The position numbers and the translations under genes are program-made. Positions 5,514-7,036 of a stretch of DNA of 7,036 nucleotides are shown piece by piece (position 1 is the first letter of the stretch; each line of letters starts with the position of its first letter). The notes beneath the pieces are model-generated. The model worked only from the letters and a program-made list of their open reading frames with translations, searched no databases and was not told where the DNA came from. Origin of the DNA: Pseudobutyrivibrio sp. (GTDB taxonomy: Bacteria; Bacillota_A; Clostridia; Lachnospirales; Lachnospiraceae); contig JAILNO010000140.1 in the NCBI GenBank assembly GCA_024691465.1, forward strand, positions 1 to 7,036. The letters are read 5' to 3'.

Positions 5514-6809
5514 ATGGATTTATCTGCAAGCATCAATTTATCGACTATAACAGTTTTTCTAGAGGGATTGCTTAGTTTCTTTTCCCCATGTGTGTTGCCA
5601 CTATTGCCAGTATATATTGGCTATTTATCAGGTGGCACAGTGACAGTGGATGAGGAAGGCAATCGTATATATGACAGGAAGAAGGTTCTAGTCAATACAA
5701 TATTCTTTGTCATTGGAATCAGTATGGCATTCCTAGTCTTAGGACTTGGTATGAGTGCCATAGGTAAGTTCTTCAGTGGCAATCAGATTATTTTTGCTAG
5801 AGTAGGTGGAATAATCATCGTCTTACTGGGTCTATTCCAGCTGGGCTGGTTGGGCGAAAGCAAGCTACTTAATGGAACACATAGACTCCCCCTTAATATA
5901 GAAAAAATGACTATGTCCCCAATTACAGCGCTTGTAATGGGATTTGTAATTAGCTTTGCTTGGAGCCCATGCGTAGGGCCAGCCCTATCGTCAGTGCTTA
6001 TTCTTGCTTCCTCTGCTAGCTCAAGCTTAACAGGCTTTGCATTAATAGGCGTCTACACACTAGGATATATAATCCCATTTCTCCTAGTAGGATTATTTAC
6101 CACAACTCTTATGGATTTCTTTGGAAAGCATAGGAATGTGGTGAAGTATACAGTTAAGATAGGAGGCGTGCTCCTGATTATCATGGGATTACTCATGTTT
6201 ACTGGCAAGATGAATAGTATCACAAGCTATTTATCAACAGTCAGCAATCAGGAGGTCTCTACGGAAGAGACCAGTGAGGTAAAAGATACGAAGGAAGATG
6301 TAGAGTCTTCTGAATACCCTGAGGAGGATAATAGTGCAACTGAATCCTCAGTAGAAAACACTATGGCAGCCGTCGATTTTACACTTGTGGACCAATACGG
6401 GGTATCCCATTCCCTGTCGGATTATAGAGGCAAGATTGTCTTCTTAAATTTCTGGGCCACTTGGTGTCCTCCTTGTAAGGCGGAACTACCATATATTCAG
6501 GAACTCTATGAAGAGTATCAAGCTATGGATGATCCTGATGTGGTATTCCTGGGAGTGACCTTTCCAGGATACGGCAATGAGCAGGATATTGATGGTGTAA
6601 CACAATTTTTAGACGAAAACGGATATACGTTTCCAGTACTTATGGATACGGAAGCATTACTGGCATTGCCATATTATATAACTGCATATCCTACCACTTA
6701 TTTAATTGATCCTGAAGGAAATGTACTAGGCTACGTGCCTGGAGGCATGACTAAGGACATTATGGAAGACGTGATAACCCAAGCAAGAGAAGCAAGCGAG
6801 GGCAACTGA
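5514..6809 (+). CDS. CcdA-type thiol transporter fused to an extracytoplasmic TlpA/ResA-like thioredoxin domain
   Basis: A 431-residue fusion. The N-terminal part is a CcdA/DsbD-type six-helix domain (helices near 11-37, 58-80, 91-112, 136-165, 173-199, 210-230) with the two membrane cysteines in SPCVLP (Cys26) and SPCVGP (Cys153). Such domains accept electrons from cytoplasmic thioredoxin and pass them outward. A very acidic, Ser/Thr/Glu-rich linker (about 244-282) leads to a TlpA/ResA-like domain (about 286-424) with FWATWCPPC (Cys318, Cys321) and a cis-proline in AYPTTYLI (Pro393). That domain should lie outside the membrane and reduce substrate disulfides there. The order resembles DsbD's membrane and gamma domains without the alpha domain; in many Gram-positives CcdA and the TlpA-like partner are separate proteins. 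It is second in the operon after thioredoxin, its probable donor. The final acceptors are unknown, and no cytochrome c genes are nearby. Confidence 0.92.
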   Translation: MDLSASINLSTITVFLEGLLSFFSPCVLPLLPVYIGYLSGGTVTVDEEGNRIYDRKKVLVNTIFFVIGISMAFLVLGLGMSAIGKFFSGNQIIFARVGGIIIVLLGLFQLGWLGESKLLNGTHRLPLNIEKMTMSPITALVMGFVISFAWSPCVGPALSSVLILASSASSSLTGFALIGVYTLGYIIPFLLVGLFTTTLMDFFGKHRNVVKYTVKIGGVLLIIMGLLMFTGKMNSITSYLSTVSNQEVSTEETSEVKDTKEDVESSEYPEEDNSATESSVENTMAAVDFTLVDQYGVSHSLSDYRGKIVFLNFWATWCPPCKAELPYIQELYEEYQAMDDPDVVFLGVTFPGYGNEQDIDGVTQFLDENGYTFPVLMDTEALLALPYYITAYPTTYLIDPEGNVLGYVPGGMTKDIMEDVITQAREASEGN

Positions 6810-6830
6810 CAACATACTATTATTATTGAG

Positions 6831-6860
6831 ACGCTACCACATTAAGTGGTAGCGTTTTTT
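6831..6860 (+). terminator. Rho-independent terminator of the thioredoxin operon
   Basis: ACGCTACCAC (6831-6840) pairs perfectly over 10 bp with GTGGTAGCGT (6846-6855), with an ATTAA loop and a T-tract (6855-6860). It acts for the plus strand; read on the minus strand there is no T run after it. It overlaps the end of the convergent LuxR-type gene. Confidence 0.92.
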
Positions 6861-7036
6861 AGGTAGAAGATGGCAAGCTGTGTACGATCTCTCAGATCAA
6901 GCTTCTCTAGTATAGAGGATAGATAATTACGAACGGTACCCTCTGAAAGGAAGAGCTTAAGGGCAATTTCTTTGTTGGAGAAGCCCTCAGCCACCAGCTG
7001 AATTACTTCGTATTCTTTCTCGGTAATATCGCAGGA
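6842..7036 (-). CDS. C-terminal LuxR/NarL-type HTH domain of a response regulator (5' end outside window)
   Basis: Reading the minus strand from the window edge gives 64 residues then TAA (forward 6842-6844). The residues form a complete LuxR-type helix-turn-helix: ITEKEYEVIQLVAEGFSNKE opens it, IALKLFLSEGTVRNYLSSIL holds the turn and the recognition helix, and LDLRDRTQLAIFYL closes it. This fold ends NarL/FixJ response regulators, which bind DNA as dimers after phosphorylation of an N-terminal receiver; that part lies outside, so a receiver is presumed, not seen. The gene converges on the thioredoxin operon, with 32 bases between stop codons, and its last codons are encoded within that operon's terminator hairpin. 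The target genes and any partner kinase are unknown from this window. Confidence 0.85.
   Translation of the reverse strand, partial: SCDITEKEYEVIQLVAEGFSNKEIALKLFLSEGTVRNYLSSILEKLDLRDRTQLAIFYLKNATT

Overview
The window reads as chromosome of a low-GC Gram-positive anaerobe, most likely a Clostridia/Lachnospiraceae-type bacterium. This is inferred from the AT-rich sequence, purine-rich Shine-Dalgarno sites, many short hairpin-plus-T terminators, and the protein set (a UPF0371/DUF1846 protein, a LytTR regulator with a LiaF-like membrane protein, and a fused CcdA-TlpA protein). No RNA genes, insertion sequences, CRISPR arrays, phage genes or integration scars are visible. Genes fill nearly all of it and no gene-free stretch exceeds 300 bases.

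Layout: (1) 2-265, the 3' end of a membrane transporter, probably an amino acid permease, closed by a terminator. (2) 304-1933, a single-gene unit for a UPF0371/DUF1846 protein with a good promoter and its own terminator. (3) 2003-3406, citrate synthase with all catalytic residues and a terminator, but no clear promoter of its own. (4) 3407-4692, a two-gene operon: a receiver-less LytTR DNA-binding protein overlapping by ATGA with a four-helix LiaF-like membrane protein; two 9-bp direct repeats with a 12-bp gap, the geometry LytTR proteins bind, lie upstream. (5) 4704-6860, a thiol-redox locus: a cysteine-containing HxlR regulator on the minus strand, divergent from a thioredoxin (WCMPC active site) and a CcdA-TlpA fusion. 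(6) 6842-7036 minus, the C-terminal LuxR-type HTH of a response regulator cut by the window edge.

How the genes may work together: the thioredoxin and the CcdA-TlpA fusion look like a complete route for moving reducing equivalents from the cytoplasm, across the membrane, to an extracytoplasmic thioredoxin-fold domain, probably controlled by the adjacent HxlR protein. The LytTR/LiaF-like pair resembles a LytTR regulatory system, in which a membrane partner controls a co-transcribed regulator; here the membrane partner carries a C-terminal domain with a regularly spaced five-fold [D/E]N-x-[L/M]-G repeat. These two modules are the most interesting content. The UPF0371 protein and citrate synthase are ordinary core genes, although the former still lacks a known function.
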